From positions 1 to 7,234 of the forward strand of contig JALVPS010000037.1 of assembly GCA_027031685.1 (NCBI GenBank): DNA of 7,234 nt, in the 5' to 3' direction. Position numbers and translations under genes: made by a program. The stretch is from Gammaproteobacteria bacterium (GTDB lineage Bacteria > Pseudomonadota > Gammaproteobacteria > UWMA-0217). How positions within the stretch are numbered: the stretch's first letter is position 1; every line of letters starts with the position of its first letter. Below are positions 5,646-7,234 of this stretch, one piece after another. The notes below the pieces were generated by a model. The model did no database searches. It saw nothing but the letters and a program-made list of their open reading frames with translations, and was not told the origin of the DNA.

Positions 5646-7234
5646 CGTATCCACGACGAGTATCCCGGAGGCTCGTGCTGTTTTACAACCGGGTGGCCGA
5701 GCTGGTGGCGGCGAAGCATCCCGACCTGCTGATCAAGTGCATCGCTTACCAGAGCTACGTCGCTCCTCCCCGGGATCCCGACCTGAAACTGCATCCGAAC
5801 GTTGTGATCCAGTTTTGCCGCTTCGAGTGTCACAATCACCCGCTGTATGATGAAACTTGCCCGAAGAATCGAGATTTCAACCGGTACTTCCTGGGGTGGA
5901 GCCGGATTGCGAATCACGTGATCTTCTACGAGTATTACTGGAAGGTCTCGTGGCTGCATCTGCCGTGGCCGATCGTGCACACCCTGCGGGCCGAGATCCC
6001 CTACCTGAGAGACAAGGGGCTGGGGGGGATCGCTACGCAGTTCACAGACAACTACGGCACGCACGGCCTGGGGTACTACGTGGCGGCCAAGCTGCTGTGG
6101 AACGCCGACCTTGACGTGGAGGCGCTGCTTGCTGACTTCTACGCAAAGGCGTACGGGGCCGCAGCCGAACCGATGCGCGAGTATCATGAACGCATCGAGC
6201 GAGCGGCGGTCAAGAGCGGCATACACATTGCCAGCCAGCGGCCGTACGAGGAGATCCTGCAGTTGTTCACGCCGGACCTCCTGCGAGACCTGGACGCCGC
6301 GATCGCCAGGGCGCGAGAGCTGGCTGAGGATGAGGAGAGTCGGAAGCGGATTGAGCTCGCGGCCACCGGCCTGAAGTATACGCACCTGGTGGTCGCTTAC
6401 CTGCGCAGCATTTCCGAGGTGCGACAGGCGATCCGGGATGACCTCTGGCTGGGCAGCGTGACGCCGGAACTGCGACAGGAGGCGGTTGAGGTCGCCGGCG
6501 GGCAAGCCGAGGCCATCCGAGACTTCCTGGAAGATCCCGCCAACCATCCCGGGATCGGTGGGCCGAACTCGTACACCGATCTTCTGGTCAAGCCGGACTA
6601 CGTGGTCGGCACCTGGCGCGAACTCCCTCCCTCCGATGGAAAGGCGCGCTTGACGAAGGAGAAGTGGCTCGCGGCACATCCCGAGGCGCAGAAGGTGAAG
6701 CCCGGCGAGCGCTTCAACCTGTGGATCTACGGCAACGACCTCGACTTCGTGGGCGGAAAACCGGAACACACCGTTCTCGCCACCGACAATTCCGGCCGGG
6801 AGATTGTGATCGGACACGTGGGGACACCGGAGCGCCCCGGAGACAGGATCAACCGCTGCTACGTCATCCGGGATATCCCGGCGAGCCTGCTGAGCCGCGG
6901 AAAGCTGCGCCTTTGCATCACCAACGACGAGGGCGGGCCGTGGGCCTCGCGCATCTTTGCGCTGTACCTCTTGCCGGGAGAGGAAAAGGTGAGCGACGAC
7001 CGCGCCACCTACCTAGAAGTGTACGGCGGAAACCTGCTCATCTACGCGCCCGACGACCAGCAGGGCTTTCCCTCCGGCTTCGGCCCGGACGAGAAGCTCT
7101 TCACCGCAGACGACCCGATCGTGCTCGTCCCGCAGGGCTGGACGCTCGTCAACCTAGATAGCGACCCTTTCACCTTCGACCGTTCAGAGGAGGCCGAGGT
7201 TCCCCTGCTTGAACCCGAGAGCATCGCCCTGGAC
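5624..7234 (+). CDS. DUF4838 domain protein fragment, lacking both ends
   Basis: This stretch of about 537 residues matches the DUF4838 family, which often occurs near GH67/GH20-like glycosidases. Its reaction is not established, and a role in carbohydrate breakdown is inference. Seen in order are RLVLFYNRVAELVAAKHPD (5669-5725), AYQSYVAPP (about 5744-5770), HPNVVIQFCRFECHNH (5792-5839), FYEYYWKVSW (about 5924-5953), LGGIATQFTDNYGTHG (about 6023-6070), GYYVAAKLLWNADLDVEALL (about 6074-6133) and then a helical segment. From about 6590 comes a beta-rich region (FNLWIYGNDLDF, then KLRLCITNDEGGPWASRIFA near 6900-6960). It has no start codon or ribosome site of its own: the N-terminal part is absent and the frame is inherited from csb2. 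No stop occurs before the window ends. Codon use (more GAT, CGA, CAT, AAT) differs from the cas genes. The last 80 or so residues may belong to yet another protein. Confidence 0.82.
6989..7234 (+). other. Tail of the open frame resembling the N-terminal region of S41-type peptidases
   Basis: The beta-rich DUF4838 part seems to reach a natural end near IFALYLLPGEEK (about 6953-6988). What follows (VSDDRATYLEVYGGNLLIYA, then DDQQGFPSGFGPDEKLFTAD and NLDSDPFTFDRS) reminds me, from memory only, of the region before the catalytic domain in secreted S41 (C-terminal processing) peptidases of some Chloroflexi-like bacteria. No catalytic residues are within the window. If right, a second in-frame join lies at about 6970-7000. 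If wrong, this is simply the C-terminal extension of the DUF4838 protein. Confidence 0.35.

Noticed and set aside
5600..5700. Insertion sequence or integron-like insertion into csb2
   Set aside because: No inverted repeats, target-site duplication, transposase or recombinase, and no att-like site is seen around the join.
5147..6817. 556-codon open frame on the - strand crossing the csb2/DUF4838 join
   Set aside because: It looked like possible evidence for a real gene over the join, but its composition is shadow-like and it lies opposite recognised Csb2 and DUF4838 coding sequence.
1..7234. Frequent recurrences of ctcgaag and similar heptamers, checked as possible repeats or uptake-like signals
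   Set aside because: They fall in coding frames as the favoured Leu-Glu codon pair (CTC GAA) in the GC-rich genes, with irregular spacing.
5183..7234. A new CRISPR-linked carbohydrate enzyme (Csb2-DUF4838) as a novel system
   Set aside because: The DUF4838 part begins in mid-domain, Csb2 stops in mid-protein, composition changes sharply at the join, and a further change may follow near 6989. This fits a chimera better than an evolved fusion.

Overview
The window looks like one contig that is cut inside a gene at both ends. About its first three quarters (1-5620) is the interference operon of a type I-G CRISPR-Cas system (formerly called I-U), all on the + strand in the order cas3 - csx17 - csb1 - csb2. 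Base composition is very GC-rich (12 A/T in the 60 bases 5041-5100; 17 in 5521-5580) and nearly all codons end in G or C. This fits a high-GC proteobacterium-like host, but the lineage cannot be fixed from sequence alone.

The operon is tightly packed. cas3 (5' end missing) overlaps csx17 in an ATGA, csx17 overlaps csb1 in another ATGA, and both overlaps carry a clear Shine-Dalgarno site. csb2 starts 7 bases after csb1. Together the products should form the I-G effector. Csb1 (Cas7) makes the backbone along the crRNA, Csx17 (Cas8g) is the large subunit, Csb2 (Cas5-Cas6 type) processes and holds the crRNA, and Cas3 unwinds and cuts the target DNA. No repeat-spacer array and no cas1, cas2 or cas4 lie in the window.

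csb2 is normal for about 146 codons, up to its family motif around residues 135-146. Within about 5621-5645 the protein turns, without a frame break, into the middle of an unrelated DUF4838 protein, a family usually linked to carbohydrate metabolism. GC content and codon use change at the same place. The frame stays open from 5183 to the last base (684 codons, no stop). The last ~80 residues (from about 6989) look different again and remind me of the N-terminal region of S41-type peptidases, so there may be a second in-frame join.

The simplest reading is a chimeric contig, either an assembly or amplification artefact or a recent illegitimate recombination, rather than a new fused CRISPR protein. 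No mobile element, tRNA, terminator or CRISPR array was seen. No stretch over 300 bases lacks coding sequence.
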